Positions 20,609 to 31,935 are shown, counted from the first letter of the stretch. The stretch: 64,000 nucleotides of DNA from Aspergillus flavus (GCF_009017415.1 NC_092404.1:434001-498000); one strand, 5' to 3'. Translations and numbers: made by a program. Notes: a model not told the origin generated them from the sequence alone.

Positions 20609-23050
20609 CTAAAAGCTAAACAAGCCACTCCTCCTCTTCCCCAACGGATAAACCACCAAAGCAGCCACAAACAATCCAACCGTAATCCCAATGGCAACCT
20701 GAACCATCCCGAACCCCAAATCCTGAACCGACTTCTGCTGTCCCACCCCGGTAGACTGAGTATCCCCATGACTAGCATTACGAGTGATATTCGACCGAAT
20801 AGCATCCGCCGACTCAACACCGGCGATCAGCGACCCAGACGCCGCAAGCCCAGACGGAACGAGGACGAATATTCCCGGTAAAATAGCCGTGGCTGCATGG
20901 CCATGCCAGAGCCGACTATACAGATTTCCCATGACGCCTATGGCGAAAGCACCGACGGTATTGGCGACCTGTGTATTTGTCCCGAGGCGCTTCGTTACGA
21001 AGTAATTTGTGACGTAGCCTGTGAAGGAGATGATGACCATTACCGGGCCCTGTTTCCATTTCCCCTGGTTGATGATCAGGAGGCAGATGGAGAAGGCGAT
21101 GACGAAGGGAAACCGGGCGACGTAGGGGTTTTTGAAGCCTAGGATGTTCGGGCAGGTTGTGCTAGATGTTGCGGAGCGGTCGATGAGCCCGTAGATGGTT
21201 GTTCCGACTGTGACGCCGTAGCCTAGGAAGAGGGAGTAGATGATTGCGTAAACCATGCGGATGGAGCCGGGGACGATCTTGTGGGATTGGAGTTCTAGAC
21301 TGCTGCAGAGGACTGTGTAGCCTGGGAGGATGAGGGCGATGGAGGACTGGGCGATGGCGGAGAAGCAGAAGAGGCGTTGGTGTGGTGTTCCGTGGATGGT
21401 GGTTGTTATGCTGCCAATGGCCCGCGCAATGAATGAGGTTAGCACTGCTGCTGTTACTTCGAAGACGTTGGAGTAGAGTACTGAGCGGGGGGCGATGACA
21501 TGTTGCATGATACCGAGTAGACAGCCGTTGAAGAATATGATGGGCATATCGATGGGTCTGGCGCCGAAGGCGAATGGGCCGACCATGGCGGTGGCTAGGC
21601 CGCAGACTAGCACGATGATGAGTTTGTTGTACCGGGGTTTGCGTTTCATGATGTCTTCTAGTTCTTGAGTTGCTTCTTCGATGCCTATAACGTCGTGGAT
21701 AACGTTTTTGTAGATGTTGTGAGTCTCAGAGAGACGGCCTAGGTCGACGCCTTGCGAGACGCGGACGAGTTTGACTTCCGCTGTTCGTGTCGAAGGATCA
21801 TCGAAAGACATGATCATGCAGCCTGGCACGTAGAGATACTGGCTATCCACTTGGAGTACCTTCGCGGTCATTTGCATGTACTCCTCTAAGCGATGCGTGG
21901 GGGCCCCAAATACCATGAGTGCCTTGCACAGCTGCATGATGTATCTCTCGCGCGCAATAATCTGCGCAATCTGTAAGGTAATTTGTATCTCATCTTCGAG
22001 CCTCATATTCCCCGACGAATGCTTGCTGCGTCGTTTCGATGCAGCCGTGAGTATTTCACTCGAGACTGGCGTGCTCGCTCCACTGACATTCGTCGATGCG
22101 GTAGCTAGAGCGTTGGGCGACATATTTGGTGGCTTCTTATACCATTTCATTTTCCGTGGCGTAGATGTCCCAGATGCACTCCCACCTAGAGGTGTCCCTA
22201 TCTCTCTCGGAGATTGACTAGTAGTTGACATTGCACCTAAATGTACATGATCCAGCGCCCCATTAAGTTTCAGCAGCTGGGACAAAACACCTCCAGTACT
22301 ACCACGGCGTCTTATACCCGCATTAGTCCACGCATCAGCAGGACTGCCCCAGTAATCCGGGCCCTTGTGCGGATAGTGTTTATTATGTCCGGGACGATGA
22401 TAAGCCATTTGATCTTGGGACATTTCCCGAACCAACCGATGGGCCTCAGAGCTCGATCGATCGTGGTCATACACCTTCTCCGAAAGCGTGAGCTCGCTAT
22501 TCGCTCCCGAATCAGGACGATACCGCATAGCACGCATATCGTGTTCATCAGCAGGTGGACGCCCAAGTCGAGTCGCGTATTCTCTCGCTTTCTTTGCCGC
22601 CGCATGTCTAAGCTCGTTAAGCCGGCTTAGAAGCGAACCACTAGTACCAGGTTGAGAAGACTGCGCCAGGCCCTCTTTCTCAAAACCCACACTATCCGCC
22701 CCACTATGCTGATTGAGATAGATGGACCGTTTCCTCGGCCGTGCCTCAGTGATATCTACAGATCCCAGCGTGGGCCTTTGATGGCGGCTTTCAGGTGGTG
22801 ATGCATCGGGCGAGCCCTCTGACTCTGTGTCGACATCACCATACTCATATCTCAGATCTGTCCCGAAATGCACCCGATGGCGAGACGGAGACACACTGGT
22901 CGGACTGACGCTGTCTGGATTGTTCCCTTGTGTCTCAGCATTATGCTCAGGTGTTCCTGGTTCAGGGGTCCCTGGGCTTTGATTTTCGACACTCCGGTAG
23001 CTGATTAGGGAACTCTGGCTTGCTTCACTGTCGCGGCGGTTCTCGGGCAT
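20609..23050 (-). CDS. prm10: Prm10/ThrE-family membrane protein
   Basis: One exon, 813 aa. The first 350 residues are polar, Ser/Pro/Gly-rich and probably disordered. From about residue 355 a conserved soluble domain follows (QIAQIIARERYIMQLCKALMVFGAPTHRLEEY, FDDPSTRTAEVKLVR, GRLSETHNIYKNVIH), with the 'GAPTHRLE' signature of ThrE/DUF1212 exporters. The last 400 residues contain about ten membrane helices (LIIVLVCGLATAMVGPFAFG, PIIFFNGCLLGIMQHVI, LYSNVFEVTAAVLTSFIARA, ILPGIFVLVPSGLAASGSL). This is the architecture of yeast Prm10 and its Pezizomycotina homologues; bacterial ThrE exports threonine, while the fungal substrate is not established. The start at 23050 (MPENRRDSEAS) is the first ATG of the frame. 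Confidence 0.9.
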   Translation of the reverse strand: MPENRRDSEASQSSLISYRSVENQSPGTPEPGTPEHNAETQGNNPDSVSPTSVSPSRHRVHFGTDLRYEYGDVDTESEGSPDASPPESRHQRPTLGSVDITEARPRKRSIYLNQHSGADSVGFEKEGLAQSSQPGTSGSLLSRLNELRHAAAKKAREYATRLGRPPADEHDMRAMRYRPDSGANSELTLSEKVYDHDRSSSEAHRLVREMSQDQMAYHRPGHNKHYPHKGPDYWGSPADAWTNAGIRRRGSTGGVLSQLLKLNGALDHVHLGAMSTTSQSPREIGTPLGGSASGTSTPRKMKWYKKPPNMSPNALATASTNVSGASTPVSSEILTAASKRRSKHSSGNMRLEDEIQITLQIAQIIARERYIMQLCKALMVFGAPTHRLEEYMQMTAKVLQVDSQYLYVPGCMIMSFDDPSTRTAEVKLVRVSQGVDLGRLSETHNIYKNVIHDVIGIEEATQELEDIMKRKPRYNKLIIVLVCGLATAMVGPFAFGARPIDMPIIFFNGCLLGIMQHVIAPRSVLYSNVFEVTAAVLTSFIARAIGSITTTIHGTPHQRLFCFSAIAQSSIALILPGYTVLCSSLELQSHKIVPGSIRMVYAIIYSLFLGYGVTVGTTIYGLIDRSATSSTTCPNILGFKNPYVARFPFVIAFSICLLIINQGKWKQGPVMVIISFTGYVTNYFVTKRLGTNTQVANTVGAFAIGVMGNLYSRLWHGHAATAILPGIFVLVPSGLAASGSLIAGVESADAIRSNITRNASHGDTQSTGVGQQKSVQDLGFGMVQVAIGITVGLFVAALVVYPLGKRRSGLFSF

Positions 23051-25058
23051 GGGGCCGGTTTGCTTGGAGGAGTTATGAATAGTCTGTCGTTGAAGTTATG
23101 GGATGTCACAGTTCTGACATTGCACGGCAAATAAAGTTGCGGTGGTTGTAGGATTGGCCGTATATGAAAGTATGGAAGCTAGTGTTGGACAATATTGTTT
23201 ATATCGAGAACCGAGTGCAACGCAAAAATCAGCAACACCACATGGCCGAGGAAGCCCTGGGAAGTTAAACAAACTTCAGAATGACCCGCAGTCACAACAG
23301 TCTTAGTCAGTCCAAGGGGTATTATTCAATAGAATCCAATGTCTGGGAACGATGAAAGAACGGACAACATCTACTGGATGACCGTCCAAGAATAGCAAGT
23401 GAGCATAGACTGCGTGGAAAACCACCACGGGCCCTACCACGGGTAGATCAACGTCATATACGGATCAGCGTACGATATAACACCACCGAAAGGCAGCCTT
23501 ATCGGAGTGGACAGCTGGTGTGGAACTTCCTGGACGTTGACGCATTGGGTGTAAAAGTCTATGACGCAAATGGGTGCCATGTGGGTCCGTAGGAAAATTG
23601 GAGTTTTCAAATTTATAGGACTTTAGATGCTATCACACCAACTTGATTATGATTGAATTATTCTTTTGAAGATTATCGTAACACCTTTTTACGTGGGTAT
23701 TATTGTTCGTTTGGTAGTATGTGCTGGTGCTGCAAAGTCGATCGTTTTCTTGAGGTGACAATCTTCTAGCCATATGGAAGCTTCAAATGTGGATCGCCGA
23801 AGGTCTAGACATGGGTTTTCGACTTTGATAGATTCCGATCTAGAACATCGGTATAGTAATTGAGTTTTCATTCGAGCATTCCACGATAACATCGGTCATT
23901 GATTGATCGCAGAACTCGGTGTGCCCGAGGAGATCCCGGGAATAAATCTATCGGAGTCGGGAACCTTGTTAAAGTTCACCTTGCCCTCCATTTGAGTGTA
24001 CAAACCTCGCGATCTCTTATGAGGACATTGGGACAGCTTAAACAGGTTGACAATCATATCATGTGGCCTGGTTTACCAGGCAACGCGTACGATTGACCGA
24101 TACTACTGTTGTGCTCTGGGTATAGTCTTTGATATATTTAAAGTCAGAGATAGCCCTTTACATGACTCAGGTGTGGCTAACGGTGGTTCTCAATGTCACG
24201 CCGAGATGTAATCTTACTTTGAAGAGTTCAAAGTAAGTAGTGTAGCATTTCCCCAAGTGGCGTGTGCATGTACACAGGGGTGTACATACGGTGGCCAGGC
24301 CAAGGGCATTAGGAGATTTTTCAATGAACTGATACTTCACATTTATGCAGATGTATTGGAATTGCCTAGCTCGATGGTTCGCTATATTTTTATTTAAGCA
24401 AGATCTTGTAAATAACCTATAATTTAACGGCACGCATCAGTTAAGAAAACCCCTGACTAGGTCAATTCGGGAGGCAGAATTTCTAATCTGCCGACCTCGC
24501 ACTGAATATTGCTTTGGAGCGAGTACGAGGGGAAGACGAGAACGAGGCAAATGAGCAAAATACAATTCTTAACCCTAATCCCTCAGCTAAACGTCGACTC
24601 TATTATTATCCCCTGTGGGTCTGCTAAGATTTCACTACCGTGCGGCTTTTCCGAACGCGAGAACGAAAACGAATCCGACGATCAAATAGCGCTGAGAAAA
24701 CGAATAACCTCTGCAGGTGGAATTTCAACATCGTATCTGGGGGTGACTATAATGTGAAACAGCTCCACATAGTTCATACATAGCCCTTTTTACTTAATGG
24801 GTGTTGCTGCGAAGGAAGGCTATTAGATGTACGGAGTACGGAAATCTTTAGCTTCTAGGCCTATAATTACTGGCTATGCCACAGATCTTCCATCATGATT
24901 TCTCTTCTGCCTAGTTTTCTTCATGCTTTAAATTTCTGCAGCGTCGCTTAGATGTTCCAGCTGACAACACCATCTTGAATCGCGCCGACCTTGTTCTTCA
25001 TTGACAATTTCACAGAGTCTCGTTGTGTTGGAGGATATCCCAGCAGCAGCAGATAAAC
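23051..25058. other. 2-kb divergent intergenic region
   Basis: Lies between the divergent Prm10 and RTA1-like genes. Short frames on both strands carry no family signal. It presumably holds both promoters and long leaders; no repeats or RNA genes seen. Confidence 0.5.
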
Positions 25059-26052
25059 ATGAATACACGCCGCGCAGACAGCGACTCAACAGGAGATGCA
25101 ATATCATTCTCCTTTTATCACTATGATCCGAGCATGGCTGGTGCCGTTATCTTCATCATTCTTTTTGCGGGAACAACCATCTTCCATATCTACCAGATGG
25201 TCAGAACCCGAACTTGGTTCTTCATCCCTTTTGTGATTGGAGGCATATGTCAGTGACACTTCTTTCGTTTGACATATAGATGACAATGAGCAAGGAATGC
25301 TAATTTGAGTAGTTGAGGTACTCGGCTACATTGGTCGCGCCATGTCCAGTCGGGAATCGCCGAACTGGACCCTGGGACCATATCTCATCCAAACCTTGTT
25401 CCTGCTCCTCGCTCCAGCCCTGCTCGCCGCTTCTATATATATGTTCCTCGGACGAATAATATTAGTTCTACAGGCGGAGTCACACGCCATCATGAGAAAG
25501 AAATGGTTAACCAAAGTGTTCGTGACGGGTGACGTCCTCTCATTCCTCTTGCAGGGCTCTGGTGAGTATTATATTAATTAAAGTCATCAATGACTTCTGC
25601 TAATTACCTTTTGAATTCTAGGTGGTGGTATTCAAAGCGGCGGCAGTCTCGACAGCATGAAACTAGGAGAAAAAATCATCGTCATCGGCCTTTTCGTCCA
25701 AATCTTCTTCTTCGGCTTTTTTATCGTCACGGCAGGCTCATTCGACATGAAATTAAAGAGGTATCCTATTCCACGATGCTACTCTGCTGAGATTCCTTGG
25801 AGGAAACATATGAACGTGTTATATGCGTCGAGCATGCTGATCATGATCCGGTCTGTATTTCGGTTAGTTGAGTATCTGCAGGGGAACAATGGGTATTTGC
25901 TGCATCATGAAATCTACCTATATGTTTTTGATGCGGTGCTGATATTTATCACCATGGTGATCTTCAATATCTGTCATCCGAGTGAAATTGGAAGGCTGTT
26001 GGCTAATCAGGCGGATTATGAACTGAAAGATACATATACTACAGTACCTTGA
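25059..26052 (+). CDS. RTA1-like (lipid-translocating exporter family) membrane protein
   Basis: Exons 25059-25248, 25313-25561 and 25622-26052 give 289 aa; introns are 64 nt (GTCAGT donor) and 60 nt. The start at 25059 is the first ATG in the frame. Seven hydrophobic segments fit the RTA1/RSB1 family. Typical pieces are GTTIFHIYQMVRTRTWFFIP, GGIFEVLGYIGRA across the first junction, LGPYLIQTLFLLLAPALLAASIYM with GRIIL, DVLSFLLQGSGGGIQ across the second junction, GEKIIVIGLFVQIFFFGFFI and MIRSVFRLVEYLQG. Yeast relatives confer resistance to aminocholesterol or export sphingoid bases; the substrate here is unknown. The gene looks intact. Confidence 0.9.
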
Positions 26053-26440
26053 TCTGTTCTTGTATATATATTATAAGAGACAGGGTCCATTGTTATCGAA
26101 ATACTAGGTTCAGTATATGTACACATAGAAAATTTCTTCTTCTCTTAGTTGAGCATTCTTTTGATATTTACCTACCTTCAAAATAATAGGCCCGTATTCA
26201 GCTAACAGGTAATCGTTCTTACCATTCCATTTTAGAGGTATTTTCTACCTCAGTGTCGATCATGAATAGTATTTAGGAATTATATGAGTTGGCAGGTGGC
26301 ACAAGGCCATCACGTGTGAGGGGACGAGGCTGAAGAATAAGATCATCATAAAGTCGCTTTTCTGTCATTTCTCGACCATACAAGCCCTCTAAGAGTCTTG
26401 CTAAGAAGTCGGACTGATACCTGACAATTGCAACCCAAAA
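26053..26440. other. intergenic, nothing recognised
   Basis: AT-rich spacer between the RTA1-like gene and the STAND N-terminal gene on the same strand; no feature seen. Confidence 0.5.
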
Positions 26441-27004
26441 ATGGCTGACCCTATATCGGTGATTGGCACAGTTGCAGCTGTCTTGCAACTAGCACAGAGC
26501 GCCTGCAAAGCCGCCCTAGAACTTTATAATTCCTGCTCGGTTGTTCAGAATGCACCACAAGAAATTATCTCGATCAGCCGGGATGTCCATGCATTCTACA
26601 TGACAATTTCCAACCTCGAAAGCTCACCCCGCAGCGACGAAGTGGCAACCGTTGTAAGCAGAGATGTGCAGATTATGACGACCCTAGAAACCCTCAAGAT
26701 CCCGATTGAGAATTGTTCCAAGGCCTGTGAGGCTATAATGGAAAAACTTATCCCACATTTCCGCATTGACAGTTCATCTCAGGTATTGGCGACAGCCGAT
26801 TTAACTGAGGGGACATCGCAAATCCAAAGAAGAAGATTTAGCCGTGGAAATATGAAGTGGTGTTTCGAACGGAAAGAGATCTCTGCTTTGGGGGCAGATT
26901 TGGAGCAAAAAAAAGCAACTATTATGACTGCTATAGTGATTGCACAATCTTTTGTCTCTTTTGACCCTGTTGTGTGCGGAGAATGTGCTCATATGTCTGC
27001 TTAG
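26441..27004 (+). CDS. stand-alone fungal STAND N-terminal domain (PigL_N-like), possibly truncated
   Basis: A 187-aa frame begins MADPISVIGTVAAVLQLAQS, the standard opening of the fungal N-terminal domain (PigL_N type) found on NACHT, ankyrin and TPR STAND proteins, and continues as a four-helix region (PQEIISISRDVHAFYMTISNLE). It is followed by an ALGADLEQKKATIMTAIVI helix. No NTPase or repeat domain follows: after the stop at 27002-27004 the sequence is AT-rich. Either this is a short effector-domain-only protein, as known for other fungal NLR partner genes, or the 3' part has been lost. A downstream exon via a weak splice site (a possible GTAAGA..TGTAG intron near 27063-27107) cannot be excluded. 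Confidence 0.65.
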   Translation: MADPISVIGTVAAVLQLAQSACKAALELYNSCSVVQNAPQEIISISRDVHAFYMTISNLESSPRSDEVATVVSRDVQIMTTLETLKIPIENCSKACEAIMEKLIPHFRIDSSSQVLATADLTEGTSQIQRRRFSRGNMKWCFERKEISALGADLEQKKATIMTAIVIAQSFVSFDPVVCGECAHMSA

Positions 27005-27753
27005 TACCCGCAACGGCTATGTTACCGGCTACGACCTGTTAGACGACGTACTTGTCGACAGCGTAAGATAAAAATCTCTGATAAAATTCTACATTGCTGT
27101 AGGTTTGTGTGTATTTCCTTATCCTAGTACAGGCGTTAGTTCACATCTTGCACAGTGATTCGAAGGGTAGATGTGGAGTGATTTCCTTGAGTAATTCTCG
27201 ATATACTGCTGGGCAAGCGGGAAACCAACCTCAAGCTTTGAACGAAGTCCAAGTTATTATGGGGGCTAGATATCTGCAGAATTTGCTTTGGGGGGTGTTG
27301 TATCTAATTTGCTCTGGGGATTGTTCAGAAAATGAGATATTCGAGCTGAATTTTACATGACCCGACAATTCGAACTCCAGAAACAGTTGAAGAGTTAAGC
27401 CCCGAGTGGCCACCGCTTATGGTCATGAGGAGGTATATAGTTCTTCGATTGGCGTAACGATTTGGGAGTGTAGCGTAGTCAGAGGAAGGAGGTAATTATC
27501 ACTACCGTAGAAAGATAACGAGAGGAGATATTAAAGACGTATATGATCCAAGAGAAACAGGCTGGTAAATTGGATCATTTCATGAAGACTATACTGCGTC
27601 TAAAGATTCGAATACGTAAGTAATCAGAGCATATTCTCGACTCGACTACCTTTCTATTTGTAGTATTTCGTCCAGACTTTATTTAGGCGAGTTTATTTGA
27701 CTCCATTTCCTTTTGCATATTTTGGCAAATATACAAACATCTCCTCAGAAATT
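27005..27753. other. intergenic, nothing recognised
   Basis: AT-rich sequence between the STAND N-terminal gene and tRNA-Arg. It may contain relics of the missing 3' half of that gene, but I could not recognise any. Confidence 0.4.
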
Positions 27754-27825
27754 GGCCGGCTGGCCCAATGGCAAGGCGCTTGACTACGAATCAAGAGATT
27801 GCAGGTTCGACCCCTGCGTCGGTCA
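27754..27825 (+). tRNA. trnR(ACG): tRNA-Arg (ACG)
   Basis: A 72-nt cloverleaf without intron. The acceptor stem pairs GGCCGGC with GTCGGTC (two G-U pairs), discriminator A at 27825. The anticodon stem TTGA/TCAA carries the loop CTACGAA, so the anticodon is ACG (decoding CGN after inosine modification). The T arm is GCAGG-TTCGACC-CCTGC. A T-rich run (GTTTTTGGTTTTT) follows, as expected for Pol III termination. Confidence 0.93.
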
Positions 27826-28580
27826 AAGTTTTTGGTTTTTGCCACCAGAGAGAGATCCATATCTTTGTCGAACACGAAAACTTTGGTTGGTAAAAGTCCA
27901 CAGGTGTGGATCTCCAGGCCAAGGTTTTTTACCGAGGTTGATTATATTAGTGTGGCCAAGGAGCCTTTCCGGAAAAGGAAGTTGATGTTGGATCGGGGCG
28001 TTTGGTTTCGTTTCAATGCTCTTCATGACGATCAACGCTATCATCCCTCGTCTCTCTATCCTTATGCTGAATCTGGCAGCTCTGTCTACCGGGACACTTA
28101 TCCGAAGTCCAACGCCATCTGTTTCTGTGCGACAAATAGCCAAGATAAATCATTATCCCCACGGGTGGACCAGATGTTGACAAGGTTACTATAAGACTAA
28201 TCTCATCATCAAAGCCTTGGACGGCAATTCGGAGTGCGCCAAATAGTTTTCGGCAGATCGACGAGGCCCGTATTCGCCATGGCGCTATGCTTAAGGTCAT
28301 TTCAAGAACAATTCCCTATGGGACAGTCCCATCATTTGACTTGGAGTCAGTTTTATGATCCAACATCCCTAGGATATATGATTGGTGGCTCTCCAAAATC
28401 AAGAACCGGGATTTGGTCCATCGTGCTCTGCATCTTGCATGGAACATGAGTCAATCCATTCCTTGGTTTCCTGTCTTTGTTCCAGTTAGCGCCTCCGCAG
28501 CTATTAAGTGTTTTATCTTCCCACTTTCCCACCCATCAACTCCCCCACAGCAACGTGTTAATAAAAGGTTTGCAACAACC
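27826..28580. other. intergenic between tRNA and MetE-like gene
   Basis: Begins with the Pol III terminator T runs. Overlapping frames on both strands lack any domain. The last part is the leader of the gene at 28581. Confidence 0.45.
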
Positions 28581-29612
28581 ATGGCCGCCCCCATCGGGGT
28601 GCACCTGGTAGGAAGCATCCCGCTGCCCAACACCGAGCAAGTTTTGAGGCAGATCCCCACAGCGCTGCCAAACCGCCTCTACTCGATCCCAGACGGCGAA
28701 CCAGGCGTCCGGCAAAACTATATCGGCTGGGAGCTTTCCTGCTTTCCCCCGGAGACATGGCGACCATTTTTGCCCGGCAGCACTGGGCTACCAGCCGACC
28801 ACCCCGGCTTTACTCAGGATTCCGTGGCGCCATCTCAGTACGATGGTGCTGCACTCGATTCCTATAAGCGATTCGTGGAACTACGCGATCAAGGAATCAT
28901 CCCACCGGGAGTACGCTTTCAAGTCTCGCTTCCGTCACCCCTAGCCTGTATTCAGGGCCACTTGCGCCCTGAAATCCACGCACAGCTTGAACCGTTCTAC
29001 GAACGCCGCATCCTCGACTCGCTGAACGCAATTATAGCCGGAATTCCCGCTCACGATCTCGCAGTCCAATGGGACCTACCCTTCGAAGTGATTGACTTGG
29101 AGTATGAACGGGGTCGGTTGCCGGACGATTTCCCCTTCAAGCCGCACTTTGCGCCCGTCAAACAAGGGGTGTTGGGTCGGATTCAGCGCCTCTGCGCAGG
29201 AATCCCGGGACAGGTTCATGTTGGCTTCCATCTGTGCTACGGGGATCTGGAAGGCAAGCATCTTATTGAACCTGAGGACCTGGGATTGTTGGTGGAGTTT
29301 GCGAATGATATTGTGAAGGCGATCAGACCACGTACCGTGAATTGGGTCCATATGCCAGTGCCGAAGGACCGGGATGATGTGGCGTACTTTGAGCCCTTGA
29401 AGGGATTGGCAGTGGATGACAATACGCGGCTTGTCTTGGGCTTGGTGCATTTCGATGACGAAGACGGGACTAAACGTCGGATTAAGGCTGCGCAGTTGGC
29501 CACGGGGAAGAGGTTCAGTGTAGCGACGGAGTGCGGAATGGGGAGAGTGCCGAAGGAGCACCTCGACAGTATCTTGAGGATTTCCAAAAATGTGACGGAG
29601 CCTATTAACTGA
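28581..29612 (+). CDS. UROD/MetE-like superfamily protein (C-terminal methionine synthase-like barrel)
   Basis: One exon, 343 aa from ATG 28581 (MAAPIGVHLVGSIPLPNTEQV). The frame is open further upstream but that part is uncharacteristic. The start VHLVGSIPLP and later RFQVSLPSP, FEVIDLEY, VHVGFHLCYGD, VNWVHMPVPKD, LVLGLVHFDDE and SVATECGMGR follow the barrel strands of cobalamin-independent methionine synthase. The zinc ligands of MetE (His-x-Cys, Glu, Cys) have apparent counterparts in GFHLCYGD and ECGMGR. True MetE is twice as long and has a folate-binding N-terminal half, which is missing. A methyltransferase or lyase of unknown substrate is the best guess. Confidence 0.75.
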   Translation: MAAPIGVHLVGSIPLPNTEQVLRQIPTALPNRLYSIPDGEPGVRQNYIGWELSCFPPETWRPFLPGSTGLPADHPGFTQDSVAPSQYDGAALDSYKRFVELRDQGIIPPGVRFQVSLPSPLACIQGHLRPEIHAQLEPFYERRILDSLNAIIAGIPAHDLAVQWDLPFEVIDLEYERGRLPDDFPFKPHFAPVKQGVLGRIQRLCAGIPGQVHVGFHLCYGDLEGKHLIEPEDLGLLVEFANDIVKAIRPRTVNWVHMPVPKDRDDVAYFEPLKGLAVDDNTRLVLGLVHFDDEDGTKRRIKAAQLATGKRFSVATECGMGRVPKEHLDSILRISKNVTEPIN

Positions 29613-30360
29613 GTGGGCACGAGTGGTTCTTGTCTGACAGGATGATGCCTACGACTTGCTGCTCCATATTCGTTGCTCGTTGGTCAGAATGCTAGAAATA
29701 GTATGCTACGAAATCGAAATGGACTTTGGTTTATGTCAGAGTCCCCATCGAGATAACTTCAATGATCGCCAACCCGGCTCAGATAGACTAAGCCCGCTAA
29801 TCTAACCTTCGAGACAACAGCATTCTGCCGAGGTGTCTTTCCCGGAAATCAAGAAGCTTCTCACCGAGCTTACCAATCCTCCACTAAAGTAGTTCAGTTA
29901 CCTGACTAGTTAGTAAATAGGAAGAAGCAGACCAATACACACTTCACACGGACCCAATAGCAGTAAGCGTTTAGTACAATAAGCCTCCATACCAAAGTGG
30001 GACACGATGTTTTCCCTGCATAAGGTTACACATATGGAGACGTTGACTGGCTTTGACACATGTGGCTATGCAAGTGCCGGCTCAATATTTGCGACTACGA
30101 AGAACGCTAAGCATAGCGCTAAATTTCCTTGCCGTCGCATCAGATGGAGGTCCTCCTCTCTACATAAAAGCTGGCTCTCTGCCCCTCCATTACGACTTCA
30201 CCATTTAAATACAGCCAGGCCAGTGCCAGGTAGCCAAAACATAGCAACTGGTTTAACTAGCCCAAGGCCTCATTCCGTTCAACTTATACATCATACAGAA
30301 GTTGTTTAGAACTCTACAAACCCTTGGAATTCAAGAAATTCATAAAATTATCACCCCACA
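29613..30360. other. intergenic, promoter of the alpha/beta hydrolase
   Basis: No frame of note. The 200 bp before 30361 contain CATTTAAATAC and ACATAAAAGC elements that could serve as TATA-like sites. Confidence 0.4.
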
Positions 30361-31317
30361 ATGTCCTCCTCAACCCTCCCCAAAAACGCCAGCCTCGTCA
30401 ACATAGGCACCCACTCCCTCGCTCTCTACACTCACGGCCCAGAACCCAGCTGCCCCAAAGACCCCGTCGTCCTATTCATCTCAGGCGTGGCAAGCTCCAG
30501 CCTCAACTGGACAGCCGTAGTGCGGCTGCTCCCTCCCTCACTGCGAAGCTACACATACGACCGTTCCGGGTTTCGCAACTCCGAGCTCTCGCCGCTCGAG
30601 CCCACAGCCGAGAATATTGCTCTGGAGCTTTCTCTTCTCATTAAAAAAGCTCCCATTCTAAACCCTTTAATTATAGTGGGGCACTCCTGGGCCGGCGTGC
30701 TCATAAACGAGTTCATCGTGCTTACGGGAAATGGCCCCCACATCGCTGGTCTGGTTCTCGTCGATGCAAACCACGAGACTATGCCAGATATACTGAATGT
30801 TAATGATCCAGTTCTCTCGGTTATTGCTGAGGGCGTCCATCCATATGCTGGTAGGGGCATCGAGGCGGAGCATAAGTTCACCCAGGAAGAATGGGATGCA
30901 TTTAAAAGCGATCAATTCTCGGAGAAAACCTTGTTGATCGGGGAGAAGGAGGATTCTGAGCACTACGCACCAAGCTTTGAGACGCTGCGGAAGAAGGAGC
31001 TGGGTAAGAAGCAGCCACTGGTTGGAGATAAGCCGGTTTATGTTATTGGGGGTATGCGGAGTAGGGATTGGAGTGGGTTGTACAAGGCAGGCGTTGAGAA
31101 GGGGAATGGAACTGAGGAACAGAGGAGTCATGTTAGGGAGTTGATTAGGACGGCTGATGAGAAGAGTGAGGGTCTTATGAAGGAGCATTTGAAGCTTTCT
31201 ACGAAGAGCAAGCTTGTGTTTGCTTATGAGAGTGGGCACTTTGTTCAGCTAACTCAGCCGGATATTGTGGTTGATGGTGTGAAATGGGTCCTCGAGAACT
31301 TACAACCATCTTCCTAG
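30361..31317 (+). CDS. alpha/beta hydrolase
   Basis: One exon, 318 aa. Core elements in order: strand and oxyanion region PVVLFISGVASSSLNW, SYTYDRSGFRNSE, nucleophile elbow IIVGHSWAGVLINEF (Ser in GHSWAG), LVLVDANHE for the following strand, and the catalytic His near the end in FAYESGHFVQLTQPD. No signal peptide or membrane helix, so cytosolic. The substrate class is not evident; it resembles small soluble hydrolases of fungal accessory regions. The 3' part has lower GC than the 5' part. Confidence 0.85.
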   Translation: MSSSTLPKNASLVNIGTHSLALYTHGPEPSCPKDPVVLFISGVASSSLNWTAVVRLLPPSLRSYTYDRSGFRNSELSPLEPTAENIALELSLLIKKAPILNPLIIVGHSWAGVLINEFIVLTGNGPHIAGLVLVDANHETMPDILNVNDPVLSVIAEGVHPYAGRGIEAEHKFTQEEWDAFKSDQFSEKTLLIGEKEDSEHYAPSFETLRKKELGKKQPLVGDKPVYVIGGMRSRDWSGLYKAGVEKGNGTEEQRSHVRELIRTADEKSEGLMKEHLKLSTKSKLVFAYESGHFVQLTQPDIVVDGVKWVLENLQPSS

Positions 31318-31935
31318 GTGGGGAGACTAAATAATGAAGGCTTTGTATTAACACGTATTATCCAGTATAGGGAATAGCTCTATGCTACATGTATACAAGC
31401 AACGCTGGGTGTGATACCGGGTTGTGTTTTGCAGAGCTGTTAGAGCAAAATTCGCTACGTACCTAGTAATTAGCTATATGGCTTATAGAAATAGGGTCTG
31501 TGTTATATATTGATCACTTGATCTATGTGATCTTAGTTCTATAGAGATAGCGTAGGATTGGATAAGTTATATCTAAAGGGTATCGTCCTATTGGTTCTAT
31601 ACAACCGACTCACGAGTTAAAGTCGATAGCAGATTGAACGCCTATTTCTGACCGTGTTGAGACGTTGAATAGAGATAACGAGAACCCCAGTGAACCTTAA
31701 AAGACCAAGGACACATATGTATGGAGCTTCTAAGTAGTTCTATATCTCAGCTTTTTTAGAGAAATCGGCAGAAGAATCAGTGGAACATTGCTTGGCAAAT
31801 ACTCCCCGCTCGGCTAAACGATCCCCAACAAGATGAGTCAAATCCACAATCCCCGGACCCAGTCTCCCCTCAAAAACATTATGACACGATCCAATGAAAC
31901 CCCATCCGCATATATCAGCCTCACGGTAACGACCA
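31318..31935. other. AT-rich intergenic, possible solo-LTR relic at 31438-31605
   Basis: The segment from TGTTAGAGC (31438) to TCTATACAAC (31605) has the general look of a short fungal Copia-type LTR: TG start, AT-rich, internal inverted pair TGATCAC/GTGATC. The expected CA end and a target duplication are not visible, so this is weak. Confidence 0.25.

Noticed and set aside
31438..31605. Confident solo LTR
   Set aside because: No CA terminus and no target-site duplication could be seen.
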